Shown: piece by piece, positions 50,457-59,438 of the stretch
Layout: every line of letters starts with the position of its first letter
How positions within the stretch are numbered: position 1 is the stretch's first letter
Source: Candidatus Leptovillus gracilis
GTDB lineage: Bacteria; Chloroflexota; Anaerolineae; Promineifilales; Promineifilaceae
Direction of reading: 5' to 3'
DNA: 64,000 nucleotides
Assembly: GCA_016716065.1 (NCBI GenBank)
Contig: JADJXA010000002.1
Location: 186,001-250,000 of the forward strand
Made by a program: the position numbers and the translations under genes
Notes under the pieces: model-generated
The model's database searches: none
Told to the model about the DNA's origin: nothing
Seen by the model: only the letters and a program-made list of their open reading frames with translations

Positions 50457-52523
50457 TTATTTGGGGTGGCGCAGCGTGGGCTGCAAGGCGCGCCAGAGAG
50501 GGCCATCTTGCCGCAGGCCGCGCCGGTCCAGGTCGCTGTTTGCCAGGATGACGCCGCCGGTGCAGCGGTTGGTCAGCCCACGAATGATGCGGCTGAGCAG
50601 TTGGTTGCGGATGGCAAATTCCTCGTCGGTGGTCCAGGGGGCGTCGGCGGCGCGGCTTTGGGCCAGGACGAAGGCGTTGCTGAGGGGTTGTTTGGGGATG
50701 TCCCACCAGCCGGTAGCGGCCGTTTCCAGCCATACCTGAACTTCTACCGGTTTGCCAGCCAGTAAATAGCCATAAATGGTGGAAATCATAATGCCGTCAG
50801 GGTCGGGTGGGTCGCCCAGGTCGGGTGGGTTGGCAGTGACAAGACCCTGGTGGATGCCGTCAATGAACACGGCGCCGATGGCGGCGGCGGTGTTGAAGCC
50901 GATGGCTGGGGCGGATTGGCGCAGGCGGGTGGCGGACTGCACCAGCCAATCGCACACGGCCGCGCCCGAAAGGTCTGGCTCTGGCTGAAAACGGGGTTGG
51001 GCCAGCAGGTCGTTGAACAGATTGTAAAGGAAGGCGTCTATGGGCAGCGCCGGGTCTTGCGCCGCCAGCCACAGCCGCAGTTCTTCCACCAATGCCACTT
51101 TGTCCGCGCCGATGCGTTCGGTGATGGGGCGGGGCAGTTCGGCGCCGGGCAGCAGGTGGATGGTTTGGGGCTGGTAAAGCCGCTCGGCCAGCAGACTGGC
51201 GCGGGCCGGGTCCAGGCCGTGGATGCTTAGGGTGAGGGCTTCGGCAATTTCATAGACGGAGGGGGCGATGCCCCAATCGGGGTGGGCCAGGGCCAGCCAG
51301 GTGAGCCAGGCGCGAATGCGTGGCTCTTCGCGGGGGCTGGAGCGGCGGCGCAGCAGGTAGTAAGACAGGCCGGCTTGGGTGAGGGCCTGGGTGAGCATGT
51401 AGCGGAGTGCGCCATCCAGGTAGGGGACGATGATGGCGATCTGGTTGGTAGGTGTGCCGTGGGCGACCAGGTCGGCCAGGCTGGGGGCGAGTTGGGCGAT
51501 CATTTCACGGCGGTAACGGCCGTTTATCACCTTCAGCACTCCCTGTTCCGCGCCTATTTCTGGCACGGCCGTGTGCATGAGAAAGTTCTCCACCACATTT
51601 GCCAGCGCCGTCAGAGGTGGCGTGGCTACATAGTTATGCGTAAAGTCGAAGGCCAGCTTACAGGCGCTGCGGAAGCGGTTGGCTCCCAGCGGGTCGGCGG
51701 CCATGAAGCGTTTGTACCCCCCGCCGGCGTCGTAGGCGACGGCCGTTGTCTGCGTTTCTGGCATCAGGCTGGCGACGAAATTTTGCCCGGCCGGCGTCTG
51801 CTCCTCCACGTTGTCCACAATGAGATGGCGGAAACGTTCGCGGAAGTAGCGGTGAAATTCCGGGTGCTGCACCAGCTGGGTATCGAAAACTTCCACCGCC
51901 AACGACAGATCTAGCAAACTGTGGTCCAGGCAATGTTGGCGGAAGTGGGTAACGGCCGTAGCCGCTTCTTGCAAATGGCGCACCCGTTCCGGCTCACCAA
52001 TCCAGGTATTGATCTGCCGCTCAATGGCCGCTGTCAGCGATAGGCCATTTAAGGCAGCGCGATTGAGCGTGTCCAACAACTGGCTCACAATCTGCTGCGG
52101 CCGCAGCCGCAAATCGGCAAACGCCCCCTCGCGCAGCATAGCGTTGATGATGCGCCACATCAACAACTGCGCCAGGTCGTAGCTGAGAAAAGTGGGTGGT
52201 TGGTAGGGGCGGGCAAATCCGGCCGGCCGGGCCACCAGCGGCCAAAACAACAAGACCATCTCCTGGGCCATCTCCGTGTAGGCGGTAATTTTCAGGTCGG
52301 CGTAGGGTCCCAGGCCCGATTGATGCACCGCGTCCAGGTAGCCTTGTGCGTGGTTGGGTTCGGCAACCAGCACCAGGAGCGTATAGGCCGGTTCGCCATC
52401 CGCCAGCAAACGCAGCAGGCGCTGCTGCAAGGCGGTGGTTTTGCCGGTCCCGGCCGCGCCCAGCAAAAAGCTGGTCCCTTCGGCGTGAATGGCGGCTTCT
52501 TGAACTGGCGCAAGCGCAAACAT
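50457..52523 (-). CDS. Degenerate UvrD/PcrA-like helicase or NTPase
   Basis: 688 residues. The N-terminal P-loop LLGAAGTGKTTALQQRL and a Walker B-like LIVDNVEEQTPAGQNF place it in superfamily 1 helicases, but the DExx box is altered (VDNVEEQ instead of VDEFQD). The C-terminal motifs are weak: ISTIYGYLLAGKPVEVQVW where motif V would be, FVLAQSRAAD where the TR of motif VI is expected. Unwinding may be lost; ATP binding seems kept. Its ATG directly abuts the stop codon of the rhomboid gene, so it is the third gene of a vWA-FHA / rhomboid / helicase-like operon. Confidence 0.75.
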   Translation of the reverse strand: MFALAPVQEAAIHAEGTSFLLGAAGTGKTTALQQRLLRLLADGEPAYTLLVLVAEPNHAQGYLDAVHQSGLGPYADLKITAYTEMAQEMVLLFWPLVARPAGFARPYQPPTFLSYDLAQLLMWRIINAMLREGAFADLRLRPQQIVSQLLDTLNRAALNGLSLTAAIERQINTWIGEPERVRHLQEAATAVTHFRQHCLDHSLLDLSLAVEVFDTQLVQHPEFHRYFRERFRHLIVDNVEEQTPAGQNFVASLMPETQTTAVAYDAGGGYKRFMAADPLGANRFRSACKLAFDFTHNYVATPPLTALANVVENFLMHTAVPEIGAEQGVLKVINGRYRREMIAQLAPSLADLVAHGTPTNQIAIIVPYLDGALRYMLTQALTQAGLSYYLLRRRSSPREEPRIRAWLTWLALAHPDWGIAPSVYEIAEALTLSIHGLDPARASLLAERLYQPQTIHLLPGAELPRPITERIGADKVALVEELRLWLAAQDPALPIDAFLYNLFNDLLAQPRFQPEPDLSGAAVCDWLVQSATRLRQSAPAIGFNTAAAIGAVFIDGIHQGLVTANPPDLGDPPDPDGIMISTIYGYLLAGKPVEVQVWLETAATGWWDIPKQPLSNAFVLAQSRAADAPWTTDEEFAIRNQLLSRIIRGLTNRCTGGVILANSDLDRRGLRQDGPLWRALQPTLRHPK

Positions 52524-53108
52524 CTAGCTTACCAGCAAGCTGACCAACCAGGCGGCCAGCACACCGCCAAGAAAGCCAAACAGATGGCCGGTGGTGGAAA
52601 TGCCTTGTTTGCCGGGGACGATTTGTTTGATCATGCCAAACGCGCCGTAAAACAGGACGCCTAAGACCAACACACCCACGGCGATGAGGATAGAGACAAA
52701 ATCGGCCAACAGAATCCCGCGGGCCAGGACGTAGCCGAAGTAGCCCAGAATCAGGCTGCTGGCGCCTACGTGGCCGGTGCCGGCTTTGCCGAACAACCAG
52801 ATACCCAGGCCGCTGGCGAGCATGACGATGGGCGTGACGATCCAAAAGGCGGTGGCGTTGGGCAGCATGACCAGATAGGCCAGCACCGCCAGCGGGATGG
52901 TGTTGCTGATGAGGTGGCGGAAATCTTTGTGTAGGAATGGGGCGACGATAAATGGGGCTAAACGGAAAGAGGTGCGGGGTTGGATGGCGAAACGGCCGTT
53001 CAGCCTGTTCCCCATCGCCAACCCATCTACCAGCCGCAGCCCCCAGATCAATAACAGCAGCCCACCAATAATCAAAAAACGATTGGGTATGCCAGAAATC
53101 AGTTCCAT
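52524..53108 (-). CDS. Rhomboid family intramembrane serine protease
   Basis: 194 residues with six hydrophobic helices. The catalytic Ser lies in GHVGASSLILGYFGY (GASS for the usual GxSG) and the catalytic His in STTGHLFGFLGGVLAA. HKDFRHLISNTIPL supplies the conserved H and N of helix 2. It cleaves membrane proteins within the bilayer. Start and stop codons abut the neighbouring genes with no spacing at all (TAA then ATG; TAG then ATG), which implies translational coupling with the vWA-FHA protein and the helicase-like protein. Confidence 0.9.
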   Translation of the reverse strand: MELISGIPNRFLIIGGLLLLIWGLRLVDGLAMGNRLNGRFAIQPRTSFRLAPFIVAPFLHKDFRHLISNTIPLAVLAYLVMLPNATAFWIVTPIVMLASGLGIWLFGKAGTGHVGASSLILGYFGYVLARGILLADFVSILIAVGVLVLGVLFYGAFGMIKQIVPGKQGISTTGHLFGFLGGVLAAWLVSLLVS

Positions 53109-54935
53109 TTATGCCTCGCGGTAACGCAGGTGGACGGCCCCCAGATGAATTTCGTCGCCATCCATGAGTTGAATGCCGTATTCCGGCACTTGCTGCTCGT
53201 TCACCCAGGTGCCGCTGGTGGAACGTTCGTCAAAGATGCGGAAGTGCGCCCCTTCCAGGTGCAGCGTGGCGTGCAGCCGGGAGACGGTGATGTCGTTTTC
53301 AAAGGCCACGTCTGACTGGGCGGGTGAACGGCCGAGTTTGATCACGTTTGTATTGAGGGACAGATAATCGGGCATGCGCGTCACTGAACCCAGAATTTCC
53401 AGATAGGCGATAGGTTCGGTGGAGGTGACAACCGGTTCGGCCGAATCGCTTAGGGGCTGATCGTAAGCAGCGGTGGCTGGTCTTTCACGGCGGTCACGCG
53501 GGCCGGCTGCGCGGGATGGCCGCGCCAACCGGTTCAACCACCCCTGGCGGCGCGCCAGGAAAATCAGCCCGCCGACGAGGGCGACCACCAGAATTAGAAT
53601 GACCAGCGTCCTGAGAACGCTGCCCAGGCTGCTGCCGGCAGCCAATTCATCGGGGATGGAGCGGCTGCCTTGCTGCACCGTCAGCACGATGGGCGGGCTG
53701 GTAACGGGGATGCCCTGCTCGTCCAGGATGGCAACCTGGACGGTGTTATCGCCATAGACCAGGTTGTTGATTTCGGCCTCAAAGGAGGAGAGATTGGCGA
53801 CGGGGATGTCTTGGACGACGGCGCTGTTGACGATGAGTTGGGCCGCCTGCACGCTGCGCGACACGCCATCTAGCCAGGAAACGGCCGTTGTAAATCGCAG
53901 CGTCACCGGATCATCCAGGCTGGGCAGGGTCAATACGCGGCTTTCCGGCGGCAAGTTGATCACAATGCTCGGCACGCTGCTGGAAATTTCCACTGTTGTC
54001 TCGGCGCGCGCTTCCGGGTTGTCGGCCAGACTGAGGATCACCTGCGCCGCGCCGCCAGGGTTTGCCACCACGTAGCGCAGCCGCGTCTGGTCGCGGAAGC
54101 TGGCGATGCGCTGCCACAAGGGAGGCAGTTCGCCCGCGTTTTCCAACCGCGCCGCCATGCCCCGCGAACCGGCCGAGACGCTGCTCAGGTAATTTTGGCC
54201 GATGTCCTGGCCCACCGGCGGTAGATCGGTGTTGGTCAGCCAGATGGTATGCACGGGGATGCCCAGGCTGGCGGCGTGGGGGGCCACGTCCACGTCGGCG
54301 TACTGCTTGCTGACAGCGTCTGTGCCATCAGACACAATCACCAGTGAGGCCACCATCGCCGGGTCTGGTTTTAGACTCTCCGTCTCGTTCAGCAGCGACA
54401 TGGCGCTGTCTATCAGCGCTGTTGCGCCGGTGTCGGCGGCGAGGGGGGTGGCGAACAGGTTGCGCACGCTGTTGTGGAAGTTGGTGGGAGCCAGCAGTTG
54501 GCTCGGTTCGGTTTCACCCACTTTATAGACGGCCAGGTAATCGGTCCCTTCTTGCATGGTGGGGGCGCTGGCAAATTGCAGGATGGCGTCTTGAATGGCG
54601 GGAATCTGGTCGGCGACGCCGGTGGGAATGTCTACCAAAAAGATGGTCAGCGTGCCGACGCTCCTGGTCCCGGCCACTTCTGGCGTCATGGCTTGCCCAT
54701 CATGGGAAATAAGCACATTACTGGCCGACAGCGGTACGGCCGTGCCATCGCTGTTGATACCGTAGGCTTGCAGCTCGATGCTGGGCGGGCTGGTGGTGTC
54801 GCTGGCGGTGATGCGCAGGCGGGGTGGCGCGGGGGTGGTTCCCTGCGCTCGCGCCGTGGCCCCGCTTAGCCCGGCAAGGAGCAGGATAAGAAGAAGGAGT
54901 AAAAACGGCCGTTTCCGATTCGTTTGGGGCATCAT
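53109..54935 (-). CDS. vWA-FHA membrane protein (first of two)
   Basis: 608 residues. A signal peptide (LLLLLILLLAGLSGATARAQG), an extracellular von Willebrand A-like domain (about 85-300) whose metal site is degenerate (FLVDIPTG for DxSxS), an Ig-like region (about 310-425), one membrane helix (about 442-465) and a C-terminal cytoplasmic FHA domain (about 520-605; IKLGRSPAQSDVAF, VSRLHATL, STSGTWVN). The FHA end would read a phosphothreonine signal and the outer vWA part bind a partner. Head of the operon with rhomboid and helicase-like genes; divergent from a paralogue. Confidence 0.88.
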   Translation of the reverse strand: MMPQTNRKRPFLLLLLILLLAGLSGATARAQGTTPAPPRLRITASDTTSPPSIELQAYGINSDGTAVPLSASNVLISHDGQAMTPEVAGTRSVGTLTIFLVDIPTGVADQIPAIQDAILQFASAPTMQEGTDYLAVYKVGETEPSQLLAPTNFHNSVRNLFATPLAADTGATALIDSAMSLLNETESLKPDPAMVASLVIVSDGTDAVSKQYADVDVAPHAASLGIPVHTIWLTNTDLPPVGQDIGQNYLSSVSAGSRGMAARLENAGELPPLWQRIASFRDQTRLRYVVANPGGAAQVILSLADNPEARAETTVEISSSVPSIVINLPPESRVLTLPSLDDPVTLRFTTAVSWLDGVSRSVQAAQLIVNSAVVQDIPVANLSSFEAEINNLVYGDNTVQVAILDEQGIPVTSPPIVLTVQQGSRSIPDELAAGSSLGSVLRTLVILILVVALVGGLIFLARRQGWLNRLARPSRAAGPRDRRERPATAAYDQPLSDSAEPVVTSTEPIAYLEILGSVTRMPDYLSLNTNVIKLGRSPAQSDVAFENDITVSRLHATLHLEGAHFRIFDERSTSGTWVNEQQVPEYGIQLMDGDEIHLGAVHLRYREA

Positions 54936-55167
54936 TGCTACCTCTTGGGCTTGTTTGGACGATGCACGCCGCTTCCCAAATTGTGCCGCGCATCGCAGAG
55001 GAGCTAACTGTATCAGACTCCACTATGGATTCATCATCTTTGATCGTTGCCTGATATAATATCAAACCAGGGTCGGAAAGTAAACATAATCAAACATGTT
55101 TTCAGGTCCCGACAGGCTTTCCATAACTTGTCGGGTCTAACCAGGAAATGAGAGAGCAATCATTCCA

Positions 55168-57012
55168 TTGACAAACAAACTGAAAAGGATGCGCTGGTTG
55201 TTGTTGTTTTGTTTGTGGACGGCGACTAGTGCGTCGGCCCAGCCCACCCCAACGGCCGTGCTGCGCGTGACGGCCGTCAACGACAGCCAATTCCCGTTGG
55301 TGACCTTAAACGTCCTCACCATCGCCCCACCCGGCGGACCAATCGCCGACCTGACCGGCCTGAGCCTGCGTGAAAATGGCATTCCGGTGGCCTATGAGTT
55401 GGGCAGCGCGCCCGTCGGTGTGGACGTGCTGTTTGTGGTAGACGCCAACGCCACGATGCTGGAGGTGGACGACGACAGCGGCCAGACGCGCTGGCAAAAA
55501 ATCCAGGACACCATCGGCCGTTTTGCCACAGAGTTTATGGACCCGACCGGCCTGGATCGGGTGACGGTTGTGCTGCCGGACGAAGTGGGAGCAAACGGCC
55601 GTTTCCTCATCACCAACGAAAGCGACCCTACGGCCGTTGCGGCGGCTGTCCGGGCGGTAGAGCCGGTGCTGGTCAATCCCACGCCGCTGGACGCCATGAT
55701 GCGCCAGGCCATTGAACAGGCGGCCGGGCAGGTGGATGACGGCCGTTACCAGGCCATCCTGCTGCTGACCGACGCCGGGCAAATCCAGGCGCAGTTGGCT
55801 TTTGATGCCCTGACGCAGCAGGCGCAGGCCATCCAGCTGCCCTTGTTTGTCGCCATTTTAGGCGCGCGCGCCGACGCCGATGAACTGTTCCGCGCCAACC
55901 GCCTGTCGGGGCCAACCCTGGCGACCACCGTCCACGTCCCCCTGCCGGAGGCGGCCGACCCCATCTACGACATTTGGGCGCAGCAGCGCCGCCAGTTGCA
56001 GCTTCGGTACGAATCGTTGCAGCGGCAGAGCGGCCAATATCCCATCTCGCTGAACCTGGGCGAAGTGCGCGCCCTGACCAGCCTGGACCTGGTTTTATTG
56101 CCGCCGGAAGTGGCGATTGCGCCGTTTGAGCCGTTGATTCGGCGCACCGGCGCTGCGCCAGACACACCGCTGGCCGAGCTGCAGCCGCAGCGCCAACCGC
56201 TGCCGCTCGTCATCACCTGGCCCGATGGTAAACCGCGCCGTCTGCTGGCGCTGACCTGGACGGTGAACGGCTGGCCACAGCCCGCGCCACAATCGCTGAC
56301 GCCGGACGCCGACGGCCGTTTGCTGCTGGATTGGGACGCCCGTTCGGCGGCGGCTGGCGCCTATGAGGTGGTCGTGCAGGTGGGTGACGAATTTGGCCTG
56401 ACGGCGGTCAGCCCACCGGTGACTTTGACGGTGGTCGAGGAACGGCCGCTGCCCCCCACGCCCACCCCCACCCCAGCGCCGACGCCGACTCCGCCGCCGG
56501 TCATTTCGACCATTCCTGGCGCTAAACTGGCGTCGCAGCCAGGGCTGTGGCTGCTGTTGGTCGTCGGGTTGGCGGCGGCTGGCTGGCTGTGGCAGCGCCA
56601 ACGCCGCGCCCAAAAGGCCAACAATGCCGCCGCGCTGCCAGACCCAGACGACGCCGCGGCCGACGAGACGCCTGTGGCCGACGCGAAGCCGCTGGTGGCC
56701 GTGTTGGAACCGTTCCTGGGCGATGCCGGCGTAGATGGCCCCATCCCCCTGACCGGCAGTGTGAGCATCGGCCGAGACACCACCGCCGACCTGGTTCTGC
56801 CTGATGCCAGCGTCGCCCGGCTTCATGCGCGTATCTTGCAGCAGGGTGATGAGTATTGGTTGTATGACGAGGGCAGCGCCGTTGGCACGTTCCATAATTA
56901 CGGCCGTGTTGGTCTGGCGCCCCAACGGCTGCAAGATGGCGACCAGATTGGCCTGGGGCGGGTGCAGTTTCGTTTCCGCCTACGCCCAGGCAAGATTGAC
57001 GATTGGTCCTGA
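55168..57012 (+). CDS. vWA-FHA membrane protein (second, divergent paralogue)
   Basis: 614 residues with the same plan as the neighbour: signal peptide (LLLFCLWTATSASAQP), vWA-like domain (about 85-290; VLFVVDANATMLE, degenerate metal site), Ig-like part, PT-rich linker (PTPTPAPTPTPPP), one helix (about 456-475) and a C-terminal FHA domain (about 525-605; SIGRDTTADLVL, VARLHARI, SAVGTFHN). The start is uncertain: TTG 55168, with an ATG seven codons later. The intergenic region contains TATAAT at 55055-55060. The pair probably arose by duplication and inversion. Confidence 0.85.
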   Translation: MTNKLKRMRWLLLFCLWTATSASAQPTPTAVLRVTAVNDSQFPLVTLNVLTIAPPGGPIADLTGLSLRENGIPVAYELGSAPVGVDVLFVVDANATMLEVDDDSGQTRWQKIQDTIGRFATEFMDPTGLDRVTVVLPDEVGANGRFLITNESDPTAVAAAVRAVEPVLVNPTPLDAMMRQAIEQAAGQVDDGRYQAILLLTDAGQIQAQLAFDALTQQAQAIQLPLFVAILGARADADELFRANRLSGPTLATTVHVPLPEAADPIYDIWAQQRRQLQLRYESLQRQSGQYPISLNLGEVRALTSLDLVLLPPEVAIAPFEPLIRRTGAAPDTPLAELQPQRQPLPLVITWPDGKPRRLLALTWTVNGWPQPAPQSLTPDADGRLLLDWDARSAAAGAYEVVVQVGDEFGLTAVSPPVTLTVVEERPLPPTPTPTPAPTPTPPPVISTIPGAKLASQPGLWLLLVVGLAAAGWLWQRQRRAQKANNAAALPDPDDAAADETPVADAKPLVAVLEPFLGDAGVDGPIPLTGSVSIGRDTTADLVLPDASVARLHARILQQGDEYWLYDEGSAVGTFHNYGRVGLAPQRLQDGDQIGLGRVQFRFRLRPGKIDDWS

Positions 57013-57044
57013 GCTTGCCGAAGGATTGATGAAGTGAATGGCTT

Positions 57045-57701
57045 ATGGGTTACAGCGCGATTATTTTTGACATGGATGGGCTGATGGTGGATACGGAGCC
57101 GTTGGCGCGGGCGGTTTGGGCGGCCATCGCTGCCCGGCATGGGCACGTATTACACGACGATGTATACCGCCAGATGATCGGCCAACGCACAGTGGAAAGC
57201 GCCGACCTGCTGCTGCGCCATTACGATTTGCCGTATACGGCCGTATCCCTGGCCGCCCACAAAAACGACCTGTTTGCCATCCGCCGGGCGCAGGGTGTGC
57301 CGCCAATGCCAGGGCTGATGGAGCTGCAAACGGCCGTTGCCCGGCGCGGCATCCCCTGGGCCGTCGCCACCTCCAGCCCACGCCGCCATGCGGAGGAAAT
57401 TCTGGCGCAGTTGGGGCTGCTGGCGGTTTGCGCCGCCATCGCTGCTGGAGATGAGGTGGCGCAAGGCAAACCAGCGCCGGACATTTACCTGTTGGCGGCG
57501 CAGCGCCTGGGCGTGGAGCCGGCGCGCTGCCTGGCGCTGGAAGATTCAACGCCGGGCTGCCGGGCTGCCGCCGCCGCCGGGATGAAGGTGGTGGCGGTCC
57601 CCAATGAAGAGACGCAGACGGCCGATTTTAGCTTTGTCCATGCCCTGTATCCGTCGCTGCACGAAGTGGCGCAGGCGTTGGATGGGTTGTTGGTTGGGTG
57701 A
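57045..57701 (+). CDS. HAD-superfamily hydrolase, beta-phosphoglucomutase-like
   Basis: 218 residues. Motif I is FDMDGLMVDTEPLA (nucleophile Asp and acid/base Asp), motif II the TSS of AVATSSPR, motif III the Lys of QGKPAPDIY and motif IV the acidic EDSTPG. A helical cap sits between motifs I and II (subfamily IA). These proteins hydrolyse or isomerise phosphosugars; a broad phosphatase is likeliest. The start at 57045 lies 33 bases after the vWA-FHA stop, so it may be cotranscribed. Confidence 0.93.
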   Translation: MGYSAIIFDMDGLMVDTEPLARAVWAAIAARHGHVLHDDVYRQMIGQRTVESADLLLRHYDLPYTAVSLAAHKNDLFAIRRAQGVPPMPGLMELQTAVARRGIPWAVATSSPRRHAEEILAQLGLLAVCAAIAAGDEVAQGKPAPDIYLLAAQRLGVEPARCLALEDSTPGCRAAAAAGMKVVAVPNEETQTADFSFVHALYPSLHEVAQALDGLLVG

Positions 57702-57797
57702 CGGCCGTTTGCCGCTTGTGAATAATTGGGCAAGCGTCACTTTTTTGATTAAAATGGACCTGGTACTTAAGTCATAGTTCGTCAAACTTTGTGGGTC

Positions 57798-57816
57798 AGC
57801 ACCTCTTTGAGGTGCT
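57798..57816. terminator. 8-bp stem-loop between HAD and sugar transferase genes
   Basis: AGCACCTC (57798-57805) pairs with GAGGTGCT (57809-57816) around TTT; no U-tract follows. It is the only structure I see in the 170-bp spacer. Confidence 0.4.
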
Positions 57817-57873
57817 GGCTTCGTCGCTAAAAAACCACTTAAAAACACAGAGGAAAACGGGAGAAGGAAAAGC

Positions 57874-59280
57874 ATGTTTCGGCGCTTTGGAATTAACTTC
57901 GCCATCTTGTCTATGGTGTTGGATGGCCTGTTGACATTTTTGGCTTTGCTGTGCGCCGTTTGGCTGCGCCCTTTTTTGCTGCAACTACCCTTGCTGGTTG
58001 CCCTCAACGACGTTGAACTGCCGCTGGCCCTGTATATTATTATTCCCGTGTTGTGGGTCATTGTGTTTTTGGGGGCTTCTGTATACGATTCGAAGCGCAC
58101 TTACAAAGTTGTTGACGAATTGCAGCATGTAACCTTAGCCAGCGCCTTCGCCGCTTTGGTGGTGGCCGGGCTGCTTTATCTGGCGTTTCGGGACGTTTCG
58201 CGCTGGTTGTTTATTACCTTTGTGGTCATCAATGCCGCGGCTTTGTTAGGCTGGCGTATTGCCACCCGCTTGTTGTATAAGATGGGGCGCGTGCGCGATG
58301 TGGAACAGCGTGTCCTGATTGTGGGGGCCGGGGAAGTGGGCCAGCGCGTAGGCAAGATGATCGAAACGTACACGCTGACCGGCCTGCGACTGGTTGGCTA
58401 TTTGGACGATGATACTGGCAAACAGGCGGATGATCTGTCTATTTTGGGCGAGATTCAAGATGCCTGCCAGGTGGTGCAGCAGAATCGCATTGATGATGTC
58501 GTTATTGCTTTGCCGCGGCGCGCGTATGGGCAGGTGAATAAGCTCGTGTTGGAGTTAAGCCAGGCCCCGGTGCGGCTGCGTGTTGTGCCGGATTATTTCA
58601 GCCTGACGTTGTACCGGGCGACGGTGGATGATTTTGGCGGCATCCCGATGATTAATTTGCGCGACCCGGCTTTGAATGATTTCCAACGGCTGATCAAGCG
58701 ATTATTTGATCTGACAATAGGCGGCGTGATGACGCTGCTGCTGCTGCCAGTGATGGGGCTGATTGCTTTGTTGGTGCGTCTGGACTCGGTGGGACCTGTT
58801 ATTTTTCGGCAGGAACGGGTGGGGGAGAACGGCCGTCTCTTTGCCATGTACAAGTTCCGCACAATGGTAGACGGGGCCGAAGCCATGCAAACGGCCGTTA
58901 ACCAGACCAATGGCAATGGTCAGATGATCCACAAGCAGCCCAATGATCCACGAGTGACGCGGGTGGGGCGCTTTTTGCGCCAATCCAGCCTGGACGAACT
59001 GCCGCAGTTAGTTAACGTGTTGAAGGGCGAGATGAGTCTGGTGGGGCCGCGCCCGGAAATGCCCTGGATGCTGACAGAGTATGAACCGTGGCAGCACAAA
59101 CGCTTTGCCGTACCCCAGGGTATGACCGGCTGGTGGCAGGTGAACGGCCGTGCCAACAAACCGATGCACCTGCATTCTGAAGACGACATCTACTACGTGC
59201 AAAACTACTCGCTGTGGATGGACTTCTACATCCTGTTTAAAACGCCCTGGGTCGTCCTACGCGGCAAAGGCGCCTTCTAA
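57874..59280 (+). CDS. Undecaprenyl-phosphate sugar phosphotransferase (exopolysaccharide initiation)
   Basis: 468 residues. Four N-terminal membrane helices, a Rossmann-like domain (about 140-250; RVLIVGAGEVGQRVGKMIE), a further helix (KRLFDLTIGGVMTLLLLPVM) and the bacterial sugar transferase domain with FRQERVGENGRLFAMYKFRTM, LRQSSLDELPQLVNVLKGEMSLVGPRPEMP and the closing WMDFYILFKTPWVVLRGKGAF. It moves a sugar-1-phosphate from UDP-sugar to undecaprenyl phosphate, the first step of exopolysaccharide or glycan assembly. The sugar cannot be read from sequence. GAGAAGGAAAAGC precedes the ATG. Confidence 0.94.
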   Translation: MFRRFGINFAILSMVLDGLLTFLALLCAVWLRPFLLQLPLLVALNDVELPLALYIIIPVLWVIVFLGASVYDSKRTYKVVDELQHVTLASAFAALVVAGLLYLAFRDVSRWLFITFVVINAAALLGWRIATRLLYKMGRVRDVEQRVLIVGAGEVGQRVGKMIETYTLTGLRLVGYLDDDTGKQADDLSILGEIQDACQVVQQNRIDDVVIALPRRAYGQVNKLVLELSQAPVRLRVVPDYFSLTLYRATVDDFGGIPMINLRDPALNDFQRLIKRLFDLTIGGVMTLLLLPVMGLIALLVRLDSVGPVIFRQERVGENGRLFAMYKFRTMVDGAEAMQTAVNQTNGNGQMIHKQPNDPRVTRVGRFLRQSSLDELPQLVNVLKGEMSLVGPRPEMPWMLTEYEPWQHKRFAVPQGMTGWWQVNGRANKPMHLHSEDDIYYVQNYSLWMDFYILFKTPWVVLRGKGAF

Positions 59281-59299
59281 AAAGCAAGAAATAGGTACA

Positions 59300-59420
59300 C
59301 GGATTTGACGGATTTTTTGTAATGGTCCCGCTTTGGTTGGAAGCGATGTCATTCTGACGAGTCTTCGAGGAAGAATCCCGCTATTACAAAAATCCGTGTC
59401 AATCCGTGTCACCCGTGTCT
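59300..59420. repeat. Intergenic repeat block with ACACGGAT and GTCATTCTGACGAG words
   Basis: ACACGGATTTGACGGATTTTT at the left (split here as ACACGGATTT and GACGGATTTTT) is mirrored by AAAAATCCGTGTCAATCCGT at the right, and a 31-base arm of the 2381 element is embedded at about 59346. The block separates the converging sugar transferase and exonuclease genes. Confidence 0.6.
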
Positions 59421-59438
59421 CTATCTTGCCAACGGCCG

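Noticed and set aside
55055..55060. TATAAT as promoter for the divergent vWA-FHA genes
   Set aside because: No -35 element at acceptable distance on either strand; it sits in a small AT-rich palindrome, so not listed as a promoter.
57790..57873. Riboswitch-like leader before the sugar transferase gene
   Set aside because: Only one 8-bp hairpin is present; I could not match it to cyclic-di-GMP, SAM or other known aptamers.
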